Notes: a model not told the origin generated them from the letters alone. DNA of 64,000 bases from Euleptes europaea (GCF_029931775.1 NC_079328.1:12523001-12587000); one strand, 5' to 3'; counted from the first letter of the stretch, positions 1 to 10,019 are shown. A program made the numbers and translations.

Positions 1-118
1 AAATGGTCTTAAAGGGCTAAAGGCTGCATTTTTAAAGTGTTAAGACTCAAATAGACGTTGTCGTTGGATTAAACTGCTGTTTTCCTTCCCCCCCTCCTGT
101 AATACTGGTCAATGGCCG
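1..118 (+). other. Left edge, possible LINE 3' end
   Basis: No gene is seen. The last 60 bases have a C-rich run followed by a GGCCGTAAATAAAG-like ending, which resembles the 3' terminus of some lizard non-LTR elements. That reading is a weak inference. The end of this stretch is the target into which the following L1 inserted. Confidence 0.25.
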
Positions 119-394
119 TAAATAAAGTTATGATGATATCTACAGATGGTATTTGACACACAAAAAACTAGCCAAAATGTACAGTACAATGTCACCAAAT
201 TGTTGGAACTGCAAGGAAGAAGTTGGTTCTTTTCATCATATATGGTGGCTTTGCGACAAAGCTAAAAACTTTTGGGATATGATTTACAATGAACTAAGAT
301 TAATTTTACAGCGAAATATCCCAAAACACCGGAGATGATGCTGTTAAGTATGATACCAGAACATATTTTGACACAAAGAACTTTTTTTATATAC

Positions 395-1680
395 GGTATG
401 CCACTGTCAAGGAGGTCCGGCCTGCCCTCCAGCAAACCGGTTCCTCCTTGGGTCAAAAGTTGCCAAACTCCCCACTGGGCTTCAGGACTCCCCCTAAAGC
501 ACAATGCGGGTAGACTGCTACCTTGTCGAGGAGACTCGGTCTGCTCTCCAGCAGGCCGATTCCTCTTTAGTTCAAAGTCACCAAATGTTTTCTAGGAAAA
601 CCCAAATTCCTTACTGTGCCCCAGGATTCCCCCTTTGAGCGCAGTACAGGTATATCGCCACCAGCTCTCAATTCCAAAAGGCTGGCTTTCCCAGGGATGA
701 GCTGAGAGCTACTCTTCCCAGCCAGTTTCCCAAAAGTCAAAACAAGCAAAAACCGTCCCTGCAGAGTAGAGCTTCTGCGAGGGGAGGCTTATTGCCACAA
801 AACACTAAGGTAGGTAGGTGGTTTCTCACACACACACACACACACACTCAGGCACTTGGATTTAGCCCTGAGACCCAAAAAAAGGTTTCTCAGACTTCAA
901 TATAAAGTCTATAAGTTTATTTAATAAAATGTGCTTGTTACAGAAAGGAAGTTATTTGTGAGGCAGATAGCATAAAAACAAGAAATCTTAGCAATCTCTA
1001 ACTTCACAGTAGTTCTTTAAGTTTCAGGCAAAATAGGCAAAGTTTCCAAGAGAGTAACAAATGCAAGGTTTTAGTTGATTTATAGTTACCAAGACCCAGT
1101 TTTGGTCCTAACACGCAGAGTGTCAGCCCTTCATGGTTGCCAGATGATGATCGCTTGGAGACATGACCAGCATGTCCCCCTCCCAAGCTTCATGATTTTG
1201 ATTAGAACAGAGTTCATATTTATCTCTCCCATCTCATTGGGTGATGGCCATTCCGCCCAATGAGATGTTGGGGACGCAATAAACTTGTAAGATATTTGGC
1301 ATGACACCTCTAGGCCTTTTGAAGTTACAGATGTATTTGCATCTCTGCAGCAATACAAAACATCTGGGCTCCTTCAAGCTTTTGAGATGTCAGGCTTCTA
1401 ACAGGATTGTCACCAAAAGAACAGATAGCTGATTTACAATAGGAAGGCTTTGAAATTGAGGTGCTTTGAAGTGGAGGTGATGGTGCCTCCGGTCTCCACA
1501 CCTTTCCCCCCAAAGTGAAGTGGCTTCCCATGGGAAATGGAAATGGTTTCTCACGGGAATGGTTTGTGAGAGAGCTGGTCATCAGCTCCCAGTCTGATAT
1601 CAAGACATTGAAGACATAGAAGGCCGCAGCCTGAACCAAAGTTTGGTGATCAGAAGAAGAGCAAGGTTGCATTTCTTTAC
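395..1680. mobile_element. Insertion of unknown class inside the L1
   Basis: About 1.29 kb interrupts the L1 ORF2 reading frame between the motif ending in FFIY and the motif beginning ATTAARL. No coding motif is recognised. The boundaries begin and end with TG and CA candidates on either strand, and the flanks share only a weak TATAC/TTTAC match, so a solo LTR is possible but not shown. It contains an (AC)n run. The call rests on the interruption of the host L1, which is clear; the class is not known. Confidence 0.55.
827..848. repeat. (AC)n microsatellite
   Basis: A simple dinucleotide run of about 22 bases within the insertion in the L1. Confidence 0.9.
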
Positions 1681-2070
1681 AGCCACCACTGCTGCAAGAT
1701 TGGTCTATGCAGCTAAATGGAAAATGTCTGAGATACCAGACAAGATTGACTGCATAAATAAAATGTTTGAACTAGCAGAAATGGCTAAACTTACTGCTTT
1801 AGTAAATAAAAAAGACAATGAAGAATATGTGAGAGAATGGGAGGCATGGATAACATATTGTGAAAACGAATTAAATATGGGAAATGCTAGGATTTAATCT
1901 AATTCAACTGATCAACGTTGAAAGGATGAAGTATCCAATAATAAAAGTATATAGGATGATCGGATGTAGTTGATAGAAATGATATAATGAATTAGAAATG
2001 TAATGCCCTAATTAACTTAGTTTATAGAGAAAACATATATGCTGTCACATATATGCATATTTACATAATA

Positions 2071-2606
2071 TGACACACACACACACACATATATTCTTAT
2101 ATACAGATCCAGAATCACTTTGCATTATGGGTAACATGTATACTTTGGTCAAGAGACATTCATTGCTGAGGAGCCTGGGTCAGAGTGACCTGCAACTGTT
2201 TGCAGGCAGCTGACTAGGTGAGATCATTCCCTCTTAGTACAGGCAGGTTCCTTAATTAAGCCTGGAGCTTTGATTTAAGACAAGAAGTGTCATCTTGGAA
2301 TGTAAAGTTGTGCTTCCTCATTAACCATTAGGGAACGCCTTGAAGAGCATTTTCTATTGGATATGCAAATAATTGCTTATACGACCAAAAGGTTTATTGG
2401 ACAGTTCAGTCTTACGTGTGTATTATGCTTCTGTAACCACCCATTATCAAAGTCTATATCCATGCTTGCAACCCCTTTGATGTGTGTGGAAACTGCTCTG
2501 CGCTTTGGGGCAATTTTCACCAGCATTTTGTGTATGGGCCAATAAAACAACCTGCTTTGAATCTTCAGCTTCCAACTGTTTTGTTGTGATTGAATATTAA
2601 TACAAT
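2071..2606 (+). mobile_element. Candidate solo LTR (fossil)
   Basis: This block starts near TGACACAC and ends near TACA, and it interrupts the L1 3' UTR. An AATAAA signal at 2541-2546 is followed within about 60 bases by a T/G-rich stretch, the usual order of R and U5 in a retroviral-type LTR. No internal coding region or partner LTR is present, so it would be an old solo LTR. The ends have no convincing TSD, so the limits are approximate. Confidence 0.42.
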
Positions 2607-2825
2607 AAGGCAGGAGACATAACAGAAAATAAATACAGAGGGGATTATACAGATATTAATTTGATAGCAGAGGGGGAGAGGGGAAGTCAGAAAAGTCAAT
2701 GTGGATTAGTTTGAAATGGTTTTGGTTTGTGTAACTCTGAAGGCGGCAATATTGAAATGTGACTTAATAAGAAAATAAAAAACCCTCTTTTAAATAAATA
2801 AATAAATAAATAAAGTTATGAGGAT

Positions 2826-2882
2826 GACAGCCGGACTCGATGGGCCTTGGTCTGACCCAACACGGCCTTTCCGATGTCCTTA
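2826..2882 (+). mobile_element. CR1 LINE 3' terminal fragment
   Basis: The block GGACTCGATGGGCCTTGG followed by a TCTGACCCA stretch and an AC-GGCCTTTCCGATGTCCTTA ending is the familiar 3' terminus of reptile CR1 elements. It abuts the CpG island directly. Confidence 0.75.
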
Positions 2883-3149
2883 TTCGTGAGCCTTTGGGTA
2901 AAGCCCAGGCCGGGGCAGGCGCGCCTCAGGAAGCGGGCTGCGGCCTCCTCGCTCCCGCGGCTGAGGGAAGCCGGCGCAGACGCCATCCCTGCCCGCCTCC
3001 CCCCCCCCCCGCCGCCTGAGGAGGACCCCGCGGCGGCCTCGTCCTCTTCACGCGACCCGAGGCGCCGCCAGAGGCCTCCGGGCGGAAGGATACGGGCGGA
3101 GCCGAGCAGCCGCCTATCGCTGGCGCAGTGGGCGGAGAGGGCGGCCTTC

Positions 3150-3270
3150 GCTCCCCTCCCCCCCCCCTTCCCTCGGCGGGGCCGGCGCCGGTTTACGTAA
3201 CGCCTCTCCGGGCGAATTCCGGCTCGGTCCCGCCGCCTGAGTCGGGACGGGTCGCCAGAGGCCCCGGCAG
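3150..3270 (+). other. KIAA0232: Candidate non-coding first exon of KIAA0232 (3' end at 3270)
   Basis: A good splice donor, GGCAG|GTAAATG, is present with GT at 3271-3272 inside the CpG island. The recognised coding exon at 20933 has a strong acceptor upstream, so the transcript needs a 5' exon, and this is the best placed one. The 5' limit given here is arbitrary because no transcription start can be fixed from sequence alone. Confidence 0.5.
3193..3200. promoter_or_regulatory. Palindromic bZIP-type site in the CpG island
   Basis: The octamer TTACGTAA is a perfect palindrome matching the consensus for PAR-bZIP/NFIL3 and C/EBP-ATF type factors. It lies about 70 bases before the candidate splice donor. 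Occupancy is an inference. Confidence 0.45.
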
Positions 3271-3940
3271 GTAAATGCGCCCGGCGAGGCGGGGAGGAAG
3301 GCCTCAGCGCCGTGGGGCCGGCGGGTCCTCGGGCAGCCCCCCCTTCCCCGCCAAGGCCCGGGCGAGGCCTGCAGCGCGGCGGAGCGGGCGAGGGAGGCCG
3401 GGGCGGCCTGGCCTAGTCCGGCCGGGCCGGGCCTGGAGGCGGCCTCCGTGAGGCGTGGCGTCGGCCCCGCTCGGCGGGCGGGCCTGTGGCGGTGGGGGGT
3501 GAGCGGAGGGTCGCCTCCCTTCCCTTGGCTGCCCCTTTGGCGGCGGTGTCAGGAGGCCGGCCGGCGACGCCGGGTTGGGGGTGGGGGGGGGGAAGAAACT
3601 GCCAGTCGGATCTCCGGGCAGAGGAGGCCGCCCCGGCCTCGCCGTGACCCTCGTCGGCCCCCGTCCCCTCCGCGGGTGGCCTCTTCCTCGCTGTTTTGCT
3701 CTCTCGGGCGGGTTTTGGCATGAAGGGCAGCCGGGGAGCCTCGCCCTGGGGAGCGCAGGAGGCTCGTCTGGCCCGGCTCCGCTGGGCCAGGACCGGGGGG
3801 GGGGAGGGAAAGGCAGAGAGGGAGCGACCCCCCCCCTCAGCTGTTATTTTTGATGGTGAGGGTCCCTTGCCTGCAGCGTCTCCTGGCGCGGGCAGGGCAT
3901 GGCCTTGGATGGCTTTGCTGACACTCACCCGGGGGTTAGT

Positions 3941-4510
3941 CGAAAAGGGCAAGAGTCCAGGAGCACCGTAAAGGCTAACAAAAATATTGTCTGGTAGGGT
4001 TTGAGCTTTCGTGAGCCACAGCTCCCTTCTTCAGATGCAGCTAGAATGTGAAATTTCACATTCTGGCTGCATCTGAAGAAGGGAGCTGTGGCTCACGAAA
4101 GCTCATACCCTACCAGAAAATATTTTTGTTAGCCTTCACGGTGCTCCTGGACTCTTGCCCTTTTCTACTACTGCAGACAGACTAACACGGCTACCCACTG
4201 TGAATTATCTTCTTCTAATAAGGACATCTCAAGAACGTATGTTCCATTGTTTCAAGTCCCGTTGTCTGTTCACACTGTGAACACACATGAGCCTTATACC
4301 TTATATCGGACCCTCGGTCCATCAGAGTCAGTATTGTCTACTCAGACCAGCAGTGGCTCTTCAGGGTCTCTTTCTGGTAGGGTATGAGCTTTCGTGAGCC
4401 ACAGCTCATACCCTACCAGAAAATATTTTTGTTAGTCTTTAAGGTTCTACTGGACTCTTGCCCTTTTCTACTACTGCAGACAGACTAACACGGCTACCCA
4501 CTGTGAATTA
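3941..4510. mobile_element. Fold-back element with hammerhead-like motifs, Penelope-like (?)
   Basis: A minus-oriented unit (about 3941-4056) meets a plus-oriented copy (about 4057-4212) head to head. A second, shorter inverted pair and a repeat of the 4150-4212 segment follow at 4451-4512. The plus unit contains CTGAAGA (4073-4079), a GAGC/GCTC stem-loop, then GAAAGCTC, which matches the core order of a type I hammerhead ribozyme. Flanks carry a 16-bp direct repeat, TCACCCGGGGGTTAGT at 3925-3940 and TCACCCGGGGGTTGGT at 4511-4526. Inverted terminal units, hammerhead-like cores and a long TSD fit a Penelope-like retroelement remnant. No reverse transcriptase is present. Confidence 0.6.
4276..4371 (-). 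mobile_element. tRNA-SINE tail fragment inside the fold-back element
   Basis: The reverse complement matches the 3' half of the SINE at 4541-4742 (the segment running from the GACCCTG... motif to the TATAAGGC...TTCATGTG motif). It lies between the two inverted pairs of the fold-back element, so it was either captured or inserted there. Confidence 0.7.
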
Positions 4511-4540
4511 TCACCCGGGGGTTGGTGGGGTTGATAGGAG

Positions 4541-4742
4541 GGGCCGTGGCTCGGTGGTTAGAGCCTCTGCTTGGCATGCAGAAGGCCCCAGGTTCAATCC
4601 CCGGCATCTCCAGTTAAAGGGGCTAGGCAAGTAGGTGATGTGAAAGACCTCTCTGAGACCCTGGAGAGCCGCTGCCGGTCTGAGTAGGCAATACTGACTG
4701 GGATGGACCAGTGGTCTGATTCAGTATAAGGCAGCTTCATGT
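4541..4742 (+). mobile_element. tRNA-derived SINE, split by a later insertion
   Basis: Pol III A-box-like TGGCTCGGTGG (4547-4557) and B-box GGTTCAATCC (4591-4600) mark a tRNA-derived head. The body shares the segment ending in TATAAGGCAGCTTCATGT with the copy at 21848. The tail resumes after the insertion, from 5230 to about 5260, which shows the SINE was present first. Confidence 0.85.
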
Positions 4743-5229
4743 TATATTGTCGAAGGCTTTCACAGTCAGAGTTCATTGGTTCTGGTAGGTTATCCGGGCT
4801 GTATGACCGTGGTCTTGGTATTTTCTTTCCTGACGTTTCGCCAGCAGCTGTGGCAGGCATCTTCAGAGGAGTAACTCTGAAGGACAGTATTGTCGAAGGC
4901 TTTCACTGTCAGAGTTCATTGGTTCTTGTAGGTTATCCGGGCTGTGTAACCGTGGTCTTGGTATGTTCTTTCCTGACGTTTCGCCAGCAGCTGTGGCAGG
5001 CATCTGCCACAGCTGCTGGCAAAACGTCAGGAAAGAAAATACCAAGTCCACGGTTACACAGCACGGATAACCTACAAGAACCACTGAAGGACAGCGTCTC
5101 CCAGTGTCAAGACGCTGTCCTTCAGTGTTACTCCTCTGAAGATGCCTGCCACAGCTGCTGGCGAAACGTCAGGAAAGAAAATACCAAGACCACGGTCACA
5201 CAGCCTGGATAACCTACAAGAGCCAACAA
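4743..5229. mobile_element. Fold-back element with hammerhead-like motifs, inserted in a SINE
   Basis: Four related units are present: two in plus orientation (about 4744-4886 and 4887-5001) and two inverted (5002-5085 and 5127-5229). The fourth unit has TCCT, CTGAAGA (5136-5142), a GCC...GGC stem, GAAACGTC and AGGA (to 5174). The TCCT/AGGA and GCC/GGC pairs give stems I and II of a minimal type I hammerhead. A perfect 17-bp hairpin lies at 5083-5099/5110-5126. The host SINE shows a 12-bp TSD, GCAGCTTCATGT, at 4731-4742 and 5230-5241. This arrangement fits a Penelope-like element remnant without its reverse transcriptase; the family assignment is an inference. Confidence 0.62.
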
Positions 5230-5534
5230 GCAGCTTCATGTGTTCATGTGATGATGGATATGCCATGGGCTTGAAGCCTCTGGAGTCTTATGACCCTGGT
5301 GAAGGCTGGCCTGGCTTTTCACCAAGCATCAGCTATTTTTTGGGGAGGGGGTAGAGCCCCTCTTGTCAGATGCAGGCGGTAGGCCCTTGCGGAGCAGACC
5401 TTCCTGCCTCTGCACTGTTAAGGATGCAAGTGTGTGATGTGCATGATCCCCAGGCCCTTTGGATCCTTTGCCCTTGAGGAGCCCTGATTGACTGCTTCAG
5501 AATTTACCTTCATTTGTGTGCCTGTACCTACTGA

Positions 5535-5737
5535 GGCCCAGGCTAGCCTGATCTTGTCAGATCTCAGAAGCTAAGCAGAGTCAGCCCTAGTTAGTATTTG
5601 GATGGGAGACCACCAAGGAATACCAGGGTTGCTGTGCAGAGGAAGGCACTGGCAAACCACCTCTGTTAGTCTCTTGCCATGAAAACCCCAAAAGGGGTCG
5701 CCATAAGTTGGCTGCGACTTGACAGCACTTTACACAC
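5535..5737 (+). mobile_element. 5S-rRNA-derived SINE
   Basis: The 5' half reads as a 5S rRNA derivative (CAGATCTCAGAAGCTAAGCAG, TATTTGGATGGGAGACC), and the 3' half has the GGGGTCGCCATAAGTTGGC...GACTTGACAGCACTTTACAC tail seen in squamate SINEs. A 9-bp TSD, ACCTACTGA, flanks it at 5526-5534 and 5738-5746. Confidence 0.9.
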
Positions 5738-5746
5738 ACCTACTGA

Positions 5747-6410
5747 AGACTCACTGCCTGCCTTTGAGGGCCTGGGGCAGCTTTGGCTGGAATGCAATCT
5801 TGTTGGTCTGTAAGGAGTTATAAGTCTTACCAGGATCTCTTGTTTGTTTTATGTGTTTATTTTTTGCTAATATGGCTATTCCGGAATTACCTATGGGTTC
5901 AACATTTTTATTGCGTTTTTCAGCTGCCTTATATGCTGATGCACTGGAAGTGGGAGAGCTTTCTATTTTGGGGCATGAGTAAAATGTATGCTTCATACAA
6001 AAAAAAGGACACATTAAAAACAGACTCTCTTGTTCCTCTTTGCTGCCACCCCATTGCTAATCTCAACCCCCCCCCCCCAGTTCCTGGGGATTGACTAGAA
6101 AACTGAAGAGCCACCTAAGCACGTCTAGGTTTATAGTAACTTCAAAACTTTCATTCTAGTGAGCAGGTTACAAACAGCAAACAGTTTACCAGCTTGCATG
6201 TACTGATACTTAGTTGTTGGAGCTCAGTGACATAGTCAGGAACCAGTGCTGATTAGAGCTAAATTATTGTCAGACTGAATTTCAAAATGACAGGAATGAA
6301 AAGGTGATGGCAATACAATCATGTGTGCGCTGTGGAAGAGTGTGCTCTGGAGTGTGTGTGTGTGTGTGAGAGAGAGAGAGGCAGAGAAACCTACTGATTC
6401 CTCATTATTT
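5747..6410. other. Intron sequence, nothing assigned
   Basis: No gene or recognised element is seen. A mixed (TG)n(AG)n microsatellite is at about 6351-6380. Confidence 0.6.
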
Positions 6411-6592
6411 CAGCCCTCTTGGCCCCTGCATGATTCTGTGATCTTGGGCAGATGATGAGAGGGAGGGTATCTTGGCCATCTTCTGGTCACTGAGGTGTGT
6501 GAGGGGGGAGGTAGTTGTGAGTTTCCCACATTGTGCAGGAGGTTGGACTAGTTGACCCTGGTGGTCCCTTCCAACTCTATGATTCTAAGTGT
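6411..6592 (+). mobile_element. CR1 LINE 3' end
   Basis: Ends in GGTTGGACTAGTTGACCC followed by CTGGTGGTCCCTTCCAACTC and TATGATTCT, the classic CR1 3' terminus of birds and reptiles. Only the untranslated 3' part is kept. Confidence 0.85.
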
Positions 6593-6684
6593 CAAAATAA
6601 CTGTAAGCAGAATTAGCTGTCCTAAAGTCATATTTTACTTTATACGCTGATCAGTCTGACTAAAATAACTTTACAAATGCTACC

Positions 6685-6862
6685 TTTACAAAGTTGCTGC
6701 CAGCTTATTATGGCAACCCCTTATGGGGTTTTAAGGCAAGCGGCTAACATTGCCTTTCTTCTGCATAGCAGTCCTGGTATTCTTTGGTGGTCTCCCATCC
6801 AAATATTAACCAGGGCTGACCCTGCTTAGCTTCTGAGATCTGGCTAGCCTGGGCTATCCAGG
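6685..6862 (-). mobile_element. 5S-derived SINE, minus strand
   Basis: Reverse complement of the SINE type at 5535: TGGTCTCCCATCCAAATA and CTTAGCTTCTGAGATCTGGC are the inverted 5S-derived blocks, and the inverted tail with GGCAACCCCTTATGG lies at the left. Confidence 0.85.
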
Positions 6863-6865
6863 TCA

Positions 6866-7500
6866 GGGCACAGATTATGTTACTGGACCAAATACCATAA
6901 GATATTCAGCAGTTTGCAATGTATGGAAGTACTTTTTCAAGACTAAGAGTAATGCTTGTTCAAGTCAAGTGTGATAGTACTAACATTACTACATTTAAAT
7001 AGTTTGTAGCATTGTGGTCTGGCTGGAACAATATTATTTAAAACACTGTTTTTAAAATCACATTTTTCACATTTTCCTAAATCTCCAAATTTTCTAGTTG
7101 AGAGAGAATGGGAAGCAGCCCTCTGGATCTTTCCTACCCCCTCCCCAACTTCACATTTCTAGTATCATTGTTTCTCAATCTATAGGCAAAGAGCTCCCTT
7201 AGAAATAATGTTTCAGTTCACAAAACCTGTTCCTTGAACGATCCCTAAGAACTGGAGGGAGTTTGTATTTGATATTAAAAAACCAACAACAACTGTATTC
7301 ACCTTTTACCAAACAATGAGAATAAACAAGCAAGTGAAATCAGTTTAAAAGGAAGAGGTGATGGAGCAGGGGGAATGGGAATAAGATTGACATGCAAAAT
7401 AAGTTAACCAGTATTATAAAGGAGAACCAAAATACCTATAAGAGCAGGTATAATTTAAGTGTGTTCTTGAAATGGGGGGTTGTGATATGGAATTTTTAAA
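6866..7500. other. Intron sequence, nothing assigned
   Basis: AT-rich sequence without a credible coding region or a recognised repeat. Confidence 0.55.
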
Positions 7501-7539
7501 GAGCTAAACCTGCTCTGGGATCTCCCAGTCATCTGAGAA

Positions 7540-7884
7540 GTCATCTGAGAAGATGACATAGTTAAACTGTGGAACTCCCTGTCCCAGGATGTGGTAATGG
7601 CTGCCAACTTGGAAGGCTTTAAGAGGGGAGTAGACATGTTCATGGAGGATAGGGCTATCCATGGCTACTAGTCAAAATGAATACTAGTTGTGATGCATAC
7701 GTAGTCTCTCTAGTATCAGAGGAGCATGCCTATTATATTAGGTGCTGTGGAACACAGGCAGGATGCTGCTGCAGTTGTCTTGTTGGTGGCCTTCCTGGAG
7801 GCACCTGGTTGGCCACTGTGTGAACAGACTGCTGGACTTGATGGATCTTGGTCTGATCCAGCATGGGTTTTCTTATGTTCTTAA
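7540..7884 (+). mobile_element. CR1 LINE 3' region
   Basis: Runs from TGTGGAACTCCCTGTCCCAG through a GTAGACATGTTCATGGAGGA block to GACTTGATGGATCTTGGTC and a TTCTTATGTTCTTA ending. These are the ordered landmarks of a CR1 3' region, as also seen at 49380-49757 and, inverted, at 52325-53040. Confidence 0.85.
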
Positions 7885-8299
7885 GACTTTCATGCCGTGT
7901 CTAATTGCATGGGGTAAGTAGGAGGGTAGGCTGTTTACCTGGTCTAATGCTAGGTTGATCATGTTGCCTATGACTGGAACTTTATCTTTGTATCATAGCA
8001 TGGGATAACATATTAAGTTTGAACTTTGGGAACCCTACTGACCAACAATTTTGAACACAAGTGATCTGAGTGAAGCAACCATTCCTCAGCCTAAGCCTAC
8101 CATTTTACATAGCCTTACTGATCTCAGAGGAATGAAATACTAAGAGAATATGAATAGGCGTAGTCGGCACGACTGTAATCCTTTGTCTAATTAGAAATGT
8201 CTATTGAAATGTTGTGCCATTTACGTAAGAAACATTTTATTTGCATTATTGTAGTTTGCTTTGCGTCTTAAGAAGCAGAGTAAAATCGCTGCTGTGATT

Positions 8300-8612
8300 A
8301 TTCTAGATACCCTCTTGTATTATAACTCTACTTTCTACATTGTTTATAGTACGCCCTGCTTTAGGTAGTTTGTTGTTTGCATTGTCATCTAATTTTTAAT
8401 CGTCCTTTTGCATTGGATGTCTTATGCTGTACAATTGCATGGTGTTTTTTCTTTTATTCTGTAACCTGCTTTGTTTGCATCTAATTCTGCAATCCTAGTG
8501 CCTTATTCATTGGATGTCTTATACTGTGCAATTGCACTGTTGTTTTTTTAAGATTCTATAATCTTCCTTGAGTCTCAGCAAGAAAGGCAGGCTATAAATT
8601 AAAATTTGGCTT
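8300..8612 (+). mobile_element. L2-type LINE 3' end, with internal duplication
   Basis: Ends with CCTTGAGTCTCAGCAAGAAA then GGCAGGCTATAAATTAAAAT, the usual L2 3' ending in lizards. A segment of roughly 100 bases beginning GCATTGGATGTCTTA (about 8411) is repeated from about 8512 with changes. Confidence 0.65.
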
Positions 8613-8699
8613 AGAAACATGCTTACTTAGCAACATGGCTGCGAGGATGTCGTGTCCGCTTTGAGCCTTGGAGGCAGGTTGCAGAAAAATGGGTGGTGT

Positions 8700-8860
8700 T
8701 ATTCATGTTTATTGCATGATACCTAGTTAAGAGCAAGTGTCAGTACTGTAATTAACCAGCACTAAGGCATTTGTATGCACAAGTCAAATCTGAAGGTGAC
8801 CTTCCTCTCCCAGAAGGGACTACAGATCCAGGCTATAAAATATCAGGAGCTACTTTATTT
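8700..8860 (+). repeat. Unclassified dispersed repeat, copy 1
   Basis: Shares ordered blocks with 17515-17670: a GTGTCAGT block, TATGCACAAG, CTGAAGGTG, CCCAGAAGGGA, and ATAAAATAT followed by AGGAGCTACTTT. The two copies are clearly related, but the family is not recognised. Confidence 0.6.
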
Positions 8861-8892
8861 ATATACTTCATTTATACCTTGTTTTTTGCTTG

Positions 8893-9068
8893 TGGGGACC
8901 CAAAGCGGCCTACATCATTCTCCTCTCCTCCATTTTTTCCTCATGACAGCCCTGTGAGGTAGGGAGGTGTGTGACTGGCCCAAGGTAACCCAGCAGGTTT
9001 CCATGGTGGAGTGGCGATTCGAACCTGGGTCTCCCAGATCCTAGTTTGACACTCCAACAATTAGAATA
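8893..9068 (-). mobile_element. tRNA-derived SINE, minus strand
   Basis: In reverse complement the head contains a B-box-like GGTTCGAATC and the body a TTACCTTGGGCCAGTCACAC block, followed by CCTACCTCACAGGGCTGTCA and a tail. The tRNA head is degraded. Confidence 0.75.
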
Positions 9069-9070
9069 TT

Positions 9071-10019
9071 AGTCCTAGCCTAGTACCATCCACTTAGCAG
9101 TAGCTATTTGTGATCTCAGGCAGGTGATTTTTTCTTCTTCTTCTTGCCTTCCTGCCTCCAGAGAAGTCTTCAACCCAGAGCAGTCTTTCTTTTTTTCTAT
9201 AAAATTCAATGTAGATTGATGCAAACCTTTTTTCAGAGTTCACATTGTTGTACATTAAGATTGCATCACTTCAGTTCTGCTCCATGAGTTCTCTGTTCCT
9301 TTCCCCATCCTGCATGGGTTTTGCAGGCATGGAGGGAGTGGGCCTGAAAGGCAGAGCTGGCTTAGCAGGAGCTCCTCCCTTCTGAGGAGGTAAACTCTGA
9401 ATCAGATGCTGCTTTGGCAAAATGTGTCAGCCTCCTCTCCAAGTTAGAAGGCCCCTGAATGCCAGAGATGTGCTCCACAGCTGTCATTCTCCTCTCTGTG
9501 AGATGGACAGCTGCGTGGAGTGTGACGAGGCAGCTGTCAGCCTCTTTACAGCAGCGTTGGCCCCGCCATACTTTCAGATTAAGCCTGGGCAGCATGATCT
9601 TCGCCCTGAACTCTTAGGTTGTAAATACGACAGGATTACCTGGGCAGCTGCTAGCTTGTGCATTGCCCCACTAGAACACGAATAGAGAAGGATGAAGAGG
9701 AAGAAATGCTGTTTCTTCCTGTTCTTCTTTCCACCTGATCTTTTCAGTTGTCTGTGGAGGTGTAGTCCAAAGGATGGAAGGAAGAGTGAGCACTTGTGTA
9801 TAGTATGCAGAACATATATCCTTATTCACACAAGCCTGTGTTCTGGAGAGGGAGGAGTCACTGTTTCTGTATTCTTGGCAGGGTGGATTTCACTTAAATG
9901 TGATTTAATCATGGTTTTCTACATAAAAGTTTATTCTTGCTGGTTGTTACAACCTTAATACATATTCACACCTCAGAGATAGATGCAGGAAGGCAAACGC
10001 TGTACATTTGTGTGCGTTT
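9071..10019. other. Intron sequence, nothing assigned
   Basis: A short (TTC)n run is near 9134. Open frames at 9362-9685 have no recognisable domain, and their opposing strands are open too, so they are not called genes. Confidence 0.5.

Larger units (their letters stand above)
138..2806 (+). mobile_element. L1 LINE, 5'-truncated, with two later insertions
   Basis: The element carries the C-terminal end of L1 ORF2. A CxxC...HxxxxC-type motif (CWNCKEEVGSFHHIWWLC) is read at about 205-258, and the coding frame continues to about 392. It resumes at about 1681 with the ATTAARLVYAAKWK block and ends at the stop at 1895-1897. The 3' UTR ends in an AATA-rich tail. A 19-bp TSD supports the ends: TAAATAAAGTTATGATGAT at 119-137 and the same with one mismatch at 2807-2825. 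The element is 5'-truncated, as most L1 copies are. The related minus-strand copy at 32714-34168 has the uninterrupted version of the same protein region, which shows that 395-1680 is a later insertion. A solo-LTR-like block sits in the 3' UTR. Confidence 0.88.
2885..3950 (+). promoter_or_regulatory. KIAA0232: CpG island, probable KIAA0232 promoter
   Basis: About 1.05 kb of very GC-rich sequence with abundant CpG, GC boxes (GGGCGG at about 3095 and 3130) and no long credible reading frame of its own. It lies upstream of the first recognised coding exon on the same strand, with no other gene between. The open frames here are typical by-products of a GC-rich island. Promoter activity and the direction of transcription are inferred from position. 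A divergent minus-strand transcript cannot be excluded. Confidence 0.82.

Noticed and set aside
2874-3971. Frames of 90-180 codons in the CpG island
   Set aside because: Compositional by-products of a CpG island, with no recognisable protein and mutual overlap on both strands.
4541-4620. A functional tRNA gene
   Set aside because: The A and B boxes belong to a SINE head, and the following body and second copy at 21848 show a retroposon.
5535-5650. A 5S rRNA gene
   Set aside because: Only a derivative of 5S sequence, fused to a SINE tail and flanked by a TSD.
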